From: Streptomyces triculaminicus
Lineage (GTDB): Bacteria; Actinomycetota; Actinomycetes; Streptomycetales; Streptomycetaceae
Length of the DNA: 64,000 bases
NCBI RefSeq assembly: GCF_017349075.1
Contig: NZ_JAFMOF010000003.1
Span: 682,001-746,000, forward strand
Direction: 5' to 3'
A model generated the notes under the pieces. That model saw nothing but the letters and a program-made list of their open reading frames with translations, had not been told where the DNA came from and did not search any database. Below are positions 16,758 to 26,200 of the stretch, piece after piece; the stretch's first letter is position 1, and each line of letters starts with the position of its first letter. Position numbers and translations under genes: made by a program.

Positions 16758-18350
16758 ATGCCCCTCACGCTCGCCTCGCTGGTCAACCACTCCGCGCTCA
16801 AGCTCACCGTGCTCGCGGGAGAGGACCGGCTGGACACCCCCGTCCGCTGGGCGCACGTCAGCGAGCTCGCCGACCCCGTGCCGTGGATGGACGGCGGGGA
16901 GCTGCTGCTGATCACGGCCATGAAGATCGACGCCGCCGACGGCGAGGCGATGCGCCGCTACGTACGGCGGCTGGTGCGCGCCGGAGTGGTCGGGCTCGGC
17001 TTCGCGGTGGGCGTGAACTACGAGCAGGTGCCGGACGCCCTGATCGGGGCCGCCGCGGACGAGGGGCTGCCGCTGCTGGAGGTGCCGCGCCGCACGCCGT
17101 TCCTCGCCATCACCAAGGCCGTCTCGGCGGCGATCGCCGCCGACCAGTACCGCGCGGTGACGGCCGGCTTCGAGGCCCAGCGCGAGCTCACGCGGGCGGC
17201 CCTCGCCCCCGAGGGCCCCGCCGCGCTGCTCGCCCGGCTCGCCGCGCACCTCGGTGGATGGGCGGCGCTCTATGACGCCTCCGGCGCGGTCGTGGCGGCG
17301 GCGCCCGATTGGGCCGCACGGCGCGCGGGCCGCCTGAGCGCCGACGTCGAGCGCCTGCGCTCCCGGCCCGCGCCCGCCAGCGCCGTCGTCGGCGCCGAGG
17401 ACGACGAGGAGGGCGGCGACCGCGTGGAGCTGCAGTCCCTCGGCTCCGGCCGGCGCACCCGCGGCGTCCTCGCCGTCGGCACCGACGAGCCGCTGGGCAC
17501 CGCCGAGCGCTACGCCGTGCACTCCGCGATCGCCCTGCTCACGCTCACCACCGAGCGCTCCCGCGCGCTGCAGGACGCCGAACAGCGGCTGGGCGCGGCG
17601 GTGCTGGGGATGCTGCTGGCGGGCGAGCCGGAGCACGCCCGGGCGGTGGCGGGCGAGCTGTACGGAGGCCTGCTGGAGGGCCCCTTCCGGATACTCGTCG
17701 CGGTGGCGGCCGAGACCGACCCCCACGGCGAGCTGAGCGCCCTCGCCGACGCGGCCGAGACCGCGGCGAGCCGGGCGGCGGAGCCGGTGCTGGTCGTCCC
17801 CGAGAGCGGGCGGGTCGTCGTCCTCGCCGTGGACGGCGGCGCGGCCGTCACGGCCTGCACCGACCGGGCCCGTGAGGCGGAGGCCCGGCGCGCCTCCGGC
17901 GGGGAGCGCGGCGGACCCGCGCCGATGTCCGTCGGCCTCTCCGCCCCCACCACGGCCGAGGCCGCCGGCGCCGCCTTCCACCAGGCCGAACAGGCCCTGT
18001 CCGTGGCCCGCCGGCGCGGCCGCGTCCTGGTCGGCCACGAGGAGGTCGCCGCCGGGTCCGTTCTTCCGCTGCTGGCCGACGACGCCGTACGGGCCTTCGC
18101 CGACGGCATGCTGCGGGCGCTGTACGAGCACGACGCGACCGGCCGGGGCGACCTCGTCGCCTCCCTGCGGGCGTGGCTCGCCCGCCACGGCCAGTGGGAC
18201 GCGGCCGCCGCCGACCTGGGCGTGCACCGGCACACCCTGCGCTACCGCATGCGGCGCGTCGAGGAGATCCTGGGCCGCTCGCTCGACGATCCCGACGCCC
18301 GGATGGAGCTGTGGCTGGCTCTGAAGGCCACCTCCGGCCCCTCCGCGTAG
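16758..18350 (+). CDS. PucR-family transcriptional regulator
   Basis: 530-residue regulator. The N-terminal PucR/purine-catabolism-like domain (about 5-125) includes WAHVSELADPVPWMDGGELLLITAMK; a GGDEF-like central region follows (about 290-440); the C-terminal PucR HTH carries QWDAAAADLGVHRHTLRYRMRRVEEILGR. Family members activate purine or GABA/amine catabolic genes. It lies 148 bases upstream of an aldehyde dehydrogenase and downstream of gabT, so regulation of GABA degradation is a reasonable inference. The 100-base gap before it contains a CAGAAT hexamer (16692) that could be a -10 element. Confidence 0.9.
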   Translation: MPLTLASLVNHSALKLTVLAGEDRLDTPVRWAHVSELADPVPWMDGGELLLITAMKIDAADGEAMRRYVRRLVRAGVVGLGFAVGVNYEQVPDALIGAAADEGLPLLEVPRRTPFLAITKAVSAAIAADQYRAVTAGFEAQRELTRAALAPEGPAALLARLAAHLGGWAALYDASGAVVAAAPDWAARRAGRLSADVERLRSRPAPASAVVGAEDDEEGGDRVELQSLGSGRRTRGVLAVGTDEPLGTAERYAVHSAIALLTLTTERSRALQDAEQRLGAAVLGMLLAGEPEHARAVAGELYGGLLEGPFRILVAVAAETDPHGELSALADAAETAASRAAEPVLVVPESGRVVVLAVDGGAAVTACTDRAREAEARRASGGERGGPAPMSVGLSAPTTAEAAGAAFHQAEQALSVARRRGRVLVGHEEVAAGSVLPLLADDAVRAFADGMLRALYEHDATGRGDLVASLRAWLARHGQWDAAAADLGVHRHTLRYRMRRVEEILGRSLDDPDARMELWLALKATSGPSA

Positions 18351-18498
18351 GAATCGGCCACGGAGGAACCGGCGGCGAAGACCTGCCAATGCGGCGCGCC
18401 CCCGCCACCGCGTGCTCCATTGCGGACAAGCGACCGCGGAGCGCGGCCGACCTACGGTGGGGGAGCCGAAATCGTCTGCACCCCCCGGAGGGAATCTC

Positions 18499-19944
18499 GT
18501 GACTGCTCCCCACGCGTTCTGGCTGGCCGGCCGCGAGGCCACCGGCGAGGAGACCTTCGACGTCACGAACTCCTGGGACGGTCGTCTCGTGGGCACCGTG
18601 AGCGTGCCCACCGAGGCGCAGGTCGAGGAGGCCGTCGCGGCCGCCCACGCCGTGCGCGAGGAGTTCGCGGCGACGCCCGCCCACGTGCGCACCGCCGCCC
18701 TCGACCACGTCGCCAAGCGGCTCGCCGAGCGCACCGAGGAGATCGCCCAGCTGATCTCCGCCGAGAACGGCAAGCCCATCAAGTGGGCCCGCGGCGAGGT
18801 CGGCCGTGCCGTCTCCGTCTTCCGCTGGGCCGCCGAGGAGGCCCGCCGCTTCAACGCCGGCGACGCCCAGCGCCTGGACACCGACCCCGGTTCCACCGGC
18901 CGCCTCGCGCTGACCCGCCGCGTCCCGCGCGGCACGGTCCTGGGCATCGCCCCCTTCAACTTCCCGCTCAACCTGAGCGCCCACAAGGTCGCTCCGGCCA
19001 TCGCGGTCGGCGCGCCGATCATCCTCAAGCCCGCCCCGGCGACCCCGATCTCCTCCCTGATCCTGGGTGAGATCCTCGCCGAGACCGACCTGCCGGCCGG
19101 TTCCTGGAGCGTGCTGCCGGTGCCCAACGACCGGATGCCCGCCCTCGTCCAGGACGAGCGGCTGCCGGTCATCTCCTTCACCGGCTCCGGCCCGGTCGGC
19201 TGGTCGATCCTCGACTCCGCGCCGCGCAAGCACGTCACCCTCGAGCTCGGTGGCAACGGCGCGGCCGTCGTCCTCGCCGACTGGTCCTCCGAGGCCGACC
19301 TGGACTGGGCGGCGCAGCGCATCGCCACCTTCTCCAACTACCAGGGCGGCCAGTCCTGCATCTCGGTGCAGCGCGTCATCGCCGACGCGTCGGTCTACGA
19401 CCGCCTGCTGCCGAAGGTCGTCGCGGCCGTCGAGGCCCAGGTCACGGGCGACCCGTCCGACGCCTCCACCGACGTCGGCCCGCTGGTCAGCGAGGACGCC
19501 GCGAAGCGCGTCGAGACCTGGGTCGACGAGGCCGTCGCGGCCGGCGCGAAGCTGCTCGCCGGCGGCAAGCGCGAGGGCGCGACCTACGCCCCGACCGTGC
19601 TGGCCGAGGTCCCGGCCGGCGTGACGATCGCCTGCGAGGAGGTCTTCGGCCCGGTCCTGACGATCACCAAGGCCGAGGACGAGGACGCCGCTTTCGCGGC
19701 CGTCAACGACTCCCCGTACGGCCTGCAGGCCGGCGTCTTCACCCACGACCTGCAGACCGCCTTCCGTGCCCACCGCGCCCTCGAGGTCGGCGGCGTGGTC
19801 ATCGGCGACGTCCCCTCCTACCGCGCGGACCAGATGCCCTACGGCGGCGCCAAGCAGTCCGGTGTGGGCCGCGAGGGCGTGCGCTACGCGATGGACGACT
19901 ACACCTACGAGCGCGTGCTGGTCCTGACCGGCCTGGCCCTGTAG
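18499..19944 (+). CDS. NAD-dependent aldehyde dehydrogenase (succinate-semialdehyde or related)
   Basis: 481-residue ALDH enzyme. Cofactor segment APFNFPLNLSAHKVAPAIAVG and IILKPAPATP, Glu motif VTLELGGNG, catalytic cysteine in NYQGGQSCISVQR (about residue 290), and C-terminal PYGGAKQSGVGREG. The frame begins upstream, but the GTG at 18499 has GGAGGGAA immediately ahead and begins VTAPHAFWLAG, so I use it. The neighbouring gabT and PucR regulator make succinate semialdehyde oxidation to succinate a plausible role; the sequence alone does not fix the substrate. A strong hairpin follows the stop. Confidence 0.88.
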   Translation: MTAPHAFWLAGREATGEETFDVTNSWDGRLVGTVSVPTEAQVEEAVAAAHAVREEFAATPAHVRTAALDHVAKRLAERTEEIAQLISAENGKPIKWARGEVGRAVSVFRWAAEEARRFNAGDAQRLDTDPGSTGRLALTRRVPRGTVLGIAPFNFPLNLSAHKVAPAIAVGAPIILKPAPATPISSLILGEILAETDLPAGSWSVLPVPNDRMPALVQDERLPVISFTGSGPVGWSILDSAPRKHVTLELGGNGAAVVLADWSSEADLDWAAQRIATFSNYQGGQSCISVQRVIADASVYDRLLPKVVAAVEAQVTGDPSDASTDVGPLVSEDAAKRVETWVDEAVAAGAKLLAGGKREGATYAPTVLAEVPAGVTIACEEVFGPVLTITKAEDEDAAFAAVNDSPYGLQAGVFTHDLQTAFRAHRALEVGGVVIGDVPSYRADQMPYGGAKQSGVGREGVRYAMDDYTYERVLVLTGLAL

Positions 19945-19964
19945 GCAACGCCCCGCGACCTGCC

Positions 19965-20000
19965 GTGTGCGCCCCGGGACACCCGTCCCGGGGCGCACAC
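19965..20000 (+). terminator. Strong terminator hairpin after the second aldehyde dehydrogenase
   Basis: GTGTGCGCCCCGGGAC (19965-19980), loop ACCC, then the perfect complement (19985-20000), followed by GTCTTTC. A 16-base-pair stem ending the GABA unit. Confidence 0.8.
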
Positions 20001-20106
20001 GTCTTTCAGCGCCGTCGCCCGCCCGGCCGTCCGCCGGGGGCCGGAAGCTTGCCGGGGGTCTGGTAGAGCACGTACGGATCGGGTAGGTACATACGGATGA
20101 GTAGCA

Positions 20107-20125
20107 CCGGTCGGTAGTCGACCGG
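20107..20125. promoter_or_regulatory. Inverted repeat upstream of acyl-CoA dehydrogenase
   Basis: CCGGTCG (20107-20113), spacer GTAGT, CGACCGG (20119-20125), perfect 7-base arms 35 bases before the start. Position and length are operator-like, but short IRs are frequent in such GC-rich DNA. Confidence 0.35.
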
Positions 20126-20159
20126 GACAACTGCCCCGACTCAGACGGTGAGGTGCCCG

Positions 20160-22094
20160 ATGACCGCACCATCCGTACGACCGGTCTCCGAGCGCGAAGC
20201 CCGCCAGGTCGCCGAGGCGGCCCGCGAGCAGGACTGGAAGAAGCCCAGCTTCGCCAAGGAGCTCTTCCTCGGCCGGTTCCGCCTGGACCTGATCCATCCG
20301 CACCCGAGCCCCGCCGCCGAGGACGTCCGGCGCGGGGAGGAGTTCCTCTCCAAGCTCCGCGACTTCTGCGAGACGCGGATCGACAGCGCCCGCATCGAGC
20401 GCGAGGCGAGGATCCCGGACGAGACGGTCGAGGGGCTCAAGGAGCTCGGCGCCCTCGGCATGAAGATCGACGTCAAGTACGGCGGCCTCGGCCTCACGCA
20501 GGTCTACTACAACAGGGCGCTCGCGCTCGTGGGCTCCGCCAGCCCCGTCGTCGGCGCGCTGCTGTCCGCCCACCAGTCCATCGGCGTGCCCCAGCCGCTG
20601 AAGCTCTTCGGCACTCAGGAGCAGAAGGAGAAGTTCCTGCCGCGCTGCGCGCGCACGGACATCACCGCCTTCCTGCTCACCGAGCCCGACGTCGGCTCCG
20701 ACCCGGCCCGGCTGGCCACCGTCGCCGTGCCCGACGGCGACGACTACGTCCTGGACGGCGTGAAGCTCTGGACCACCAACGGCGTCGTCGCCGACCTGCT
20801 CGTGGTCATGGCACGGGTGCCCAGGAGCGAGGGACACAAGGGCGGCATCACCGCCTTCGTCGTCGAGGCCGCCGCCGAGGGCGTCACCGTGGAGAACCGC
20901 AACGCCTTCATGGGCCTGCGCGGCATCGAGAACGGCGTCACCCGCTTCCACCAGGTCCGCGTCCCCGCCGCCCACCGCATCGGGCCCGAGGGCGCCGGCC
21001 TGAAGATCGCGCTGACCACCCTCAACACCGGCCGGCTCTCCATCCCCGCCATGTGCGTCTCCGGCGGCAAGTGGGCGCTGAAGATCGCCCGCGAGTGGTC
21101 CACCGCGCGCGAGCAGTGGGGCAAGCCCATCGCCCGGCACGAGGCCGTCGGCGCGAAGATCTCCTTCATCGCCGCGACCACCTTCGCCCTGGAGGCCGTC
21201 CTCGAGCTCTCCGGCCAGATGGCCGACGAGGACCGCAACGACATCCGCATCGAGGCCGCGCTCGCCAAGCTCTACGCCAGCGAGATGGCCTGGCTGATGA
21301 CGGACGAGCTGGTCCAGATCCGCGGCGGCCGGGGCTACGAGACCGCGGCCTCGCTGGCCGCCCGGGGCGAGCGCGCGGTCCCCGCCGAGCAGATGCTGCG
21401 CGACACGCGCATCAACCGCATCTTCGAGGGCTCCACCGAGATCATGCACCTGCTCATCGCCCGCGAGGCCGTCGACGCCCACCTCTCGGTGGCCGGCGAC
21501 CTCATCGACCCGGACAAGTCCCTGGGCGACAAGGCCCGCGCCGGCGCCCGCGCGGGCGGCTTCTACGCCCGCTGGCTGCCCAAGCTCATGACGGGCCCCG
21601 GGCAGCTGCCGCGGACGTACGCGGAGTTCCACCCGGCCGGTCATCCCGACCTCTCCGGGCACCTGCGCTACGTCGAGCGCTCCTCCCGCAAGCTCGCCCG
21701 TTCCACCTTCTACGCCATGTCCCGGTGGCAGGGCCGCATGGAGACCAAGCAGGGCTTCCTCGGCCGCATCGTCGACATCGGCGCCGAGCTCTTCGCCATG
21801 AGCGCGGCCTGTGTGCGCGCCGAGCACCTGCGGAGCCTCGGCGACCACGGCGGCGAGGCCTACCGGCTCGCCGACGCCTTCTGCCGGCAGTCCCGCATCC
21901 GGGTGGAGGAGCTCTTCGGGCGGCTGTGGACGAACACCGACGAGATCGACCGCAAGGTCGTCTCCGGCGTGATGTCGGGTGCGTACACATGGCTGGAGAG
22001 CGGGATCGTCGACCCCAGCGGCGACGGCCCCTGGATCGCGGACGCCACCCCCGGCCCCTCCAAGGCCGAGAACGTCCACCGGCCCGTGCGCTGA
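20160..22094 (+). CDS. Acyl-CoA dehydrogenase with extended C-terminus
   Basis: 644-residue FAD-dependent enzyme catalysing alpha,beta-dehydrogenation of acyl-CoA in beta-oxidation. Core features: FLLTEPDVGSDPARL (FAD/substrate loop), GVKLWTTNG, TLNTGRLSIPAMCV, and RIFEGSTEIMHLLIAREAV near the active-site glutamate region. About 180 residues follow the core, as in the long FadE/very-long-chain type with an extra helical domain. The ATG at 20160 follows GAGG at nine bases; an earlier in-frame ATG (20148) is less likely. The transcription unit probably starts in the preceding 160-base gap, which contains a 7-base inverted repeat. Confidence 0.9.
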   Translation: MTAPSVRPVSEREARQVAEAAREQDWKKPSFAKELFLGRFRLDLIHPHPSPAAEDVRRGEEFLSKLRDFCETRIDSARIEREARIPDETVEGLKELGALGMKIDVKYGGLGLTQVYYNRALALVGSASPVVGALLSAHQSIGVPQPLKLFGTQEQKEKFLPRCARTDITAFLLTEPDVGSDPARLATVAVPDGDDYVLDGVKLWTTNGVVADLLVVMARVPRSEGHKGGITAFVVEAAAEGVTVENRNAFMGLRGIENGVTRFHQVRVPAAHRIGPEGAGLKIALTTLNTGRLSIPAMCVSGGKWALKIAREWSTAREQWGKPIARHEAVGAKISFIAATTFALEAVLELSGQMADEDRNDIRIEAALAKLYASEMAWLMTDELVQIRGGRGYETAASLAARGERAVPAEQMLRDTRINRIFEGSTEIMHLLIAREAVDAHLSVAGDLIDPDKSLGDKARAGARAGGFYARWLPKLMTGPGQLPRTYAEFHPAGHPDLSGHLRYVERSSRKLARSTFYAMSRWQGRMETKQGFLGRIVDIGAELFAMSAACVRAEHLRSLGDHGGEAYRLADAFCRQSRIRVEELFGRLWTNTDEIDRKVVSGVMSGAYTWLESGIVDPSGDGPWIADATPGPSKAENVHRPVR

Positions 22095-22158
22095 CTCCGT
22101 CGCGGCACCGCCGGGACGCCCTGTCGGGCCGGACCGGCGGTGCCGCCACAATAGGAGG

Positions 22159-23433
22159 ATGACGGACCTCCTCGCTGACCCCCACCTGCGCTACTCCGCC
22201 GACACCCATGCCGGCGGCGGCCCGCGCGAGATCGTGATCCTCGGCTCGACCGGCTCGATCGGCACCCAGGCCATCGATCTGGTGCTGCGCAACCCCGAGC
22301 GCTTCACGGTGACCGCCCTGTCCGCCGCCGGCGGCCGGGTGGACCTCCTCGCCGAGCAGGCGCACAGACTCCGGGTCCGCACCGTCGCCGTGGCCCGCGA
22401 GGACAAGGCGGCCGAGCTGCGCGAGGCGCTGGCCGCGCGGTACGGCGCCGAGCCGCTGCCGGAGATCCTCGCGGGGCCCGACGCGGCCACCGAGGTGGCC
22501 CGCAGCGAGTGCCACACGGTCCTCAACGGCATCACGGGCTCCATCGGCCTCGCGCCCACCCTCGCCGCGCTCGAGGCAGGCCGGACCCTGGCCCTGGCCA
22601 ACAAGGAGTCGCTGATCGTCGGCGGCCCGCTGGTCAAGGCGGTCGCCAAGCCGGGCCAGATCATCCCGGTGGACTCCGAGCACGCGGCGCTCTTCCAGGC
22701 ACTGCTGGGCGGCACCCGCGCCGAGGTCCGCAAGCTGGTCGTCACGGCCTCCGGCGGCCCCTTCCGCGGCCGTACGAAGGCCGAGCTGGCCTCGGTCACC
22801 CCCCAGGACGCCCTGGCCCACCCCACCTGGTCCATGGGCCCGGTCATCACGATCAACTCGGCGACGCTGGTCAACAAGGGGCTCGAGGTCATCGAGGCCC
22901 ACCTGCTCTACGACATCCCCTTCGAGCGCATCGAGGTCGTCGTCCACCCCCAGTCGTACGTCCACTCGATGGTGGAGTTCACCGACGGCTCCACGCTCGC
23001 CCAGGCCACCCCGCCGGACATGCGCGGCCCCATCGCCATCGGCCTCGGCTGGCCCGAGCGGGTGCCCGACGCCGCCCCCGCCTTCGACTGGTCCCAGGCC
23101 TCCACGTGGGAGTTCTTCCCGCTCGACGAGGAGGCCTTCCCCTCGGTCGCGCTGGCCCGTCACGTCGGCTCCCTCGGCGGCACGGCGCCCGCCGTCTTCA
23201 ACGCCGCCAATGAGGAGTGCGTCGACGCGTTCCTGAGCGGAAAGCTGCCGTTCAATGGGATCGTGGACACCGTCGCCGAGGTGGTCGCGGAACACGGCAC
23301 CCCCGCCGCGGGAACCCTCCTGACCGTCTCGGACGTCCTGCAAGCGGAGACCTGGGCCCGCGCCCGGGCCCGCGAACTGGCGGCCCGTACGGGCGCCCGT
23401 ACGGCGAAAGCGACCACGGAGGCCCGCGCATGA
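22159..23433 (+). CDS. dxr: 1-deoxy-D-xylulose-5-phosphate reductoisomerase
   Basis: 424-residue second enzyme of the MEP isoprenoid pathway, making 2-C-methylerythritol 4-phosphate with NADPH. The NADPH motif is VILGSTGSIGTQAIDLV (about 26); LANKESLIVGG, the metal/substrate motif VDSEHAALFQ, ASGGPFRG, HPTWSMGP and NAANEECV are all present. The AGGAGG lies directly against the ATG at 22159 with no spacer, which is unusual; MTDLLADPHLRY nevertheless looks like the natural family start. It overlaps the next gene by four bases (ATGA), coupling it to the site-2 protease. Confidence 0.95.
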   Translation: MTDLLADPHLRYSADTHAGGGPREIVILGSTGSIGTQAIDLVLRNPERFTVTALSAAGGRVDLLAEQAHRLRVRTVAVAREDKAAELREALAARYGAEPLPEILAGPDAATEVARSECHTVLNGITGSIGLAPTLAALEAGRTLALANKESLIVGGPLVKAVAKPGQIIPVDSEHAALFQALLGGTRAEVRKLVVTASGGPFRGRTKAELASVTPQDALAHPTWSMGPVITINSATLVNKGLEVIEAHLLYDIPFERIEVVVHPQSYVHSMVEFTDGSTLAQATPPDMRGPIAIGLGWPERVPDAAPAFDWSQASTWEFFPLDEEAFPSVALARHVGSLGGTAPAVFNAANEECVDAFLSGKLPFNGIVDTVAEVVAEHGTPAAGTLLTVSDVLQAETWARARARELAARTGARTAKATTEARA

Positions 23434-24731
23434 CGACACTGATGACCATCCTCGGGATAGTCGTCTTCGTGGTGGGCCTGCTCTTCTCGATCGCCTGGCA
23501 CGAGCTGGGCCACCTCTCGACCGCGAAGCTCTTCGGCATCCGGGTGCCGCAGTACATGGTCGGCTTCGGGCCGACGATCTTCTCGCGGCACAGGGGCGAG
23601 ACCGAGTACGGCATCAAGGCCGTCCCGCTCGGCGGCTACATCCGCATGATCGGCATGTTCCCGCCCGGCGAGGACGGCCGCGTCAGCGCCCGTTCCACCT
23701 CCCCGTGGCGCGGCATGATCGAGGACGCCCGCTCGGCGGCCTACGAGGAGCTGCAGCCCGGCGACGAGACCCGGATGTTCTACACGCGCAAGCCCTGGAA
23801 GCGCGTGATCGTGATGTTCGCCGGACCGTTCATGAACCTGGTCCTGGCCGTCGCGGTGTTCCTCGGCGTGATGATGTCGTTCGGGATCAACACGCAGACC
23901 ACGACGGTCTCGGCCGTCTCCGACTGCGTGGTGTCCGCCAGCGCCCCCACGGACAAGTGCCCCTCCGGCGCCAAGGACTCGCCGGCCAAGGCGGCCGGCC
24001 TGCAGCCCAAGGACCGGATCGTGGCGTTCAACGGCCACCGGGCCACCGACTGGAGCACGCTCCAGAAGGAGATCCGGAAGACCACCGGCCCGGCCACGAT
24101 CACCGTGGTCCGCGACGGGCGGGAGAAGACGCTCGGCGCGAACCTCATCTCCAACCAGGTCCAGAAGTACGACGGCAAGGGCGCCCCCCTCAAGGGCCAG
24201 TACGTCACCGCGGGCTTCCTCGGCTTCACGCCCGCCACCGGCGTCGTCCAGCAGTCCTTCGGACAGTCCGTCGACCGTATGGGCGACATGGTGCAGTCCG
24301 GTGTGGAGTCGCTGATCGCCCTGCCCGGCAAGATCCCCGACCTGTGGAACGCGGCCTTCGACGGCGCCGAGCGCAAGGCCGACTCGCCCATGGGCGTCGT
24401 CGGCGCGGCCCGCGTGGGCGGCGAGGTCTTCAACCTCGACATCCCGCCGTCGCAGCAGATCGCGACCATGCTCTTCCTGGTCGCGGGCTTCAACCTCTCG
24501 CTGTTCCTGTTCAACATGCTGCCGCTGCTGCCGCTGGACGGCGGGCACATCGCCGGGGCGCTGTGGGAGTCGGTCCGCCGGGCCTTCGCCAAGGTCTTCC
24601 GGCGCCCCGACCCGGGCCCCTTCGACGTCGCCAAGCTCATGCCGGTGGCGTACGTGGTGGCGGGCATCTTCGTCTGCTTCACGCTGCTGGTGCTGATCGC
24701 GGACGTGGTGAACCCGGTCCGGCTGACCTGA
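23430..24731 (+). CDS. rseP: Site-2 intramembrane zinc protease (RseP-like)
   Basis: 433-residue membrane metalloprotease that would cleave membrane-embedded regulators such as anti-sigma factors. The zinc motif HELGH is in the first helix (about residue 22), a PDZ-like domain lies at about 165-260 (KAAGLQPKDRIVAFNG), and the second metal-site motif PLLPLDGGHI is at about 365. About four transmembrane segments are predicted. It overlaps dxr by four bases and is followed by a hairpin and then ispG, the usual actinobacterial arrangement. Confidence 0.92.
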   Translation: MTTLMTILGIVVFVVGLLFSIAWHELGHLSTAKLFGIRVPQYMVGFGPTIFSRHRGETEYGIKAVPLGGYIRMIGMFPPGEDGRVSARSTSPWRGMIEDARSAAYEELQPGDETRMFYTRKPWKRVIVMFAGPFMNLVLAVAVFLGVMMSFGINTQTTTVSAVSDCVVSASAPTDKCPSGAKDSPAKAAGLQPKDRIVAFNGHRATDWSTLQKEIRKTTGPATITVVRDGREKTLGANLISNQVQKYDGKGAPLKGQYVTAGFLGFTPATGVVQQSFGQSVDRMGDMVQSGVESLIALPGKIPDLWNAAFDGAERKADSPMGVVGAARVGGEVFNLDIPPSQQIATMLFLVAGFNLSLFLFNMLPLLPLDGGHIAGALWESVRRAFAKVFRRPDPGPFDVAKLMPVAYVVAGIFVCFTLLVLIADVVNPVRLT

Positions 24732-24746
24732 CGGGCATCCGATTGT

Positions 24747-24777
24747 GACGGCCGGGCGCGCTATGTGCCCGGCCGTC
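24747..24777 (+). terminator. Hairpin between rseP and ispG
   Basis: GACGGCCGGGC (24747-24757) pairs perfectly with 24767-24777 around a nine-base loop, 16 bases after the rseP stop. Confidence 0.65.
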
Positions 24778-24895
24778 CGTGTTTGGGTGGTGTTCGGGTC
24801 GTGATGTGCCCCGGGGGGACGGCTTGCCGTAACCTCGGATGCCGGAGCCCGCCGATCTCGGGACCATGATTTAAGACCTTGGGGTTGCTCGCCTG

Positions 24896-26053
24896 ATGAC
24901 TGCGATTTCGCTGGGAATGCCTTCCGTCCCGACCAAGCTCGCCGACCGCAGGGTCAGCCGCAAGATCCAGGTCGGATCCGTGGCCGTCGGCGGCGACGCC
25001 CCGGTGTCGGTGCAGTCCATGACCACGACACGCACCTCGGACATCGGCGCCACGCTGCAGCAGATCGCCGAGCTCACGGCCTCCGGCTGCCAGATCGTGC
25101 GCGTCGCCTGCCCGACCCAGGACGACGCCGACGCGCTGCCGGTCATCGCCCGCAAGTCCCAGATCCCCGTCATCGCGGACATCCACTTCCAGCCGAAGTA
25201 CGTCTTCGCCGCCATCGACGCCGGCTGCGCCGCCGTCCGGGTCAACCCGGGCAACATCAAGCAGTTCGACGACAAGGTCAAGGAGATCGCCAAGGCGGCC
25301 TCCGACGCCGGCACCCCGATCCGTATCGGCGTGAACGCCGGCTCGCTGGACCGCCGCCTGCTGCAGAAGTACGGCAAGGCCACCCCCGAGGCGCTGGTGG
25401 AGTCGGCGCTGTGGGAGGCATCCCTCTTCGAGGAGCACGGCTTCCGTGACATCAAGATCTCGGTCAAGCACAACGACCCGGTCGTGATGGTCAACGCCTA
25501 CCGTCAGCTGGCCGCCCAGTGCGACTACCCGCTGCACCTGGGCGTCACCGAGGCGGGCCCGGCCTTCCAGGGCACCATCAAGTCCGCCGTCGCCTTCGGC
25601 GCGCTGCTCTCCGAGGGCATCGGCGACACCATCCGCGTCTCCCTGTCGGCCCCGCCGGCCGAGGAGATCAAGGTCGGCATCCAGATCCTGGAGTCCCTCA
25701 ACCTCCGCCAGCGCCGCCTGGAGATCGTCTCCTGCCCGTCCTGCGGCCGCGCCCAGGTCGACGTCTACAAGCTGGCCGAGGAGGTCACGGCCGGCCTGGA
25801 GGGCATGGAGGTTCCGCTGCGCGTCGCCGTCATGGGCTGTGTCGTCAACGGCCCCGGCGAGGCCCGCGAGGCCGACCTGGGCGTCGCCTCCGGCAACGGC
25901 AAGGGCCAGATCTTCGTCAAGGGCGAGGTCATCAAGACCGTCCCCGAGTCGAAGATCGTCGAGACCCTCATCGAAGAGGCCATGAAGATCGCCGAGCAGA
26001 TGGAGAAGGACGGCGTCGCCTCCGGCGAGCCCACCATCAGCGTTGCCGGCTGA
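24896..26053 (+). CDS. ispG: 4-hydroxy-3-methylbut-2-en-1-yl diphosphate synthase
   Basis: 385-residue [4Fe-4S] enzyme of the MEP pathway, converting MEcPP to HMBPP. The N-terminal TIM-barrel part includes VQSMTTTRTSD, VADIHFQPKY and VRVNPGNI; the C-terminal cluster-binding part has SCPSCGRAQVD and MGCVVNGPGEA, giving the three cysteine ligands. With dxr two genes upstream it makes this a MEP-pathway cluster. A likely terminator follows at 26069. Confidence 0.96.
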   Translation: MTAISLGMPSVPTKLADRRVSRKIQVGSVAVGGDAPVSVQSMTTTRTSDIGATLQQIAELTASGCQIVRVACPTQDDADALPVIARKSQIPVIADIHFQPKYVFAAIDAGCAAVRVNPGNIKQFDDKVKEIAKAASDAGTPIRIGVNAGSLDRRLLQKYGKATPEALVESALWEASLFEEHGFRDIKISVKHNDPVVMVNAYRQLAAQCDYPLHLGVTEAGPAFQGTIKSAVAFGALLSEGIGDTIRVSLSAPPAEEIKVGIQILESLNLRQRRLEIVSCPSCGRAQVDVYKLAEEVTAGLEGMEVPLRVAVMGCVVNGPGEAREADLGVASGNGKGQIFVKGEVIKTVPESKIVETLIEEAMKIAEQMEKDGVASGEPTISVAG

Positions 26054-26068
26054 CACCCCCCGCACCAC

Positions 26069-26099
26069 CGCTGCCCCGCCCCCAGACGGCGGGGCAGCG
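26069..26099 (+). terminator. Hairpin after ispG
   Basis: CGCTGCCCCGCC (26069-26080) pairs perfectly with GGCGGGGCAGCG (26088-26099), followed by TCGTTTCC. Confidence 0.7.
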
Positions 26100-26200
26100 T
26101 CGTTTCCGCCCACCGGGAGGTGCCCGCGCGGGGCGGGAGGTACAGTGCCAGGACCTGCCCCCCATGGCCTTCCACCCGCGACCGTGAGGCATGCGCACAC

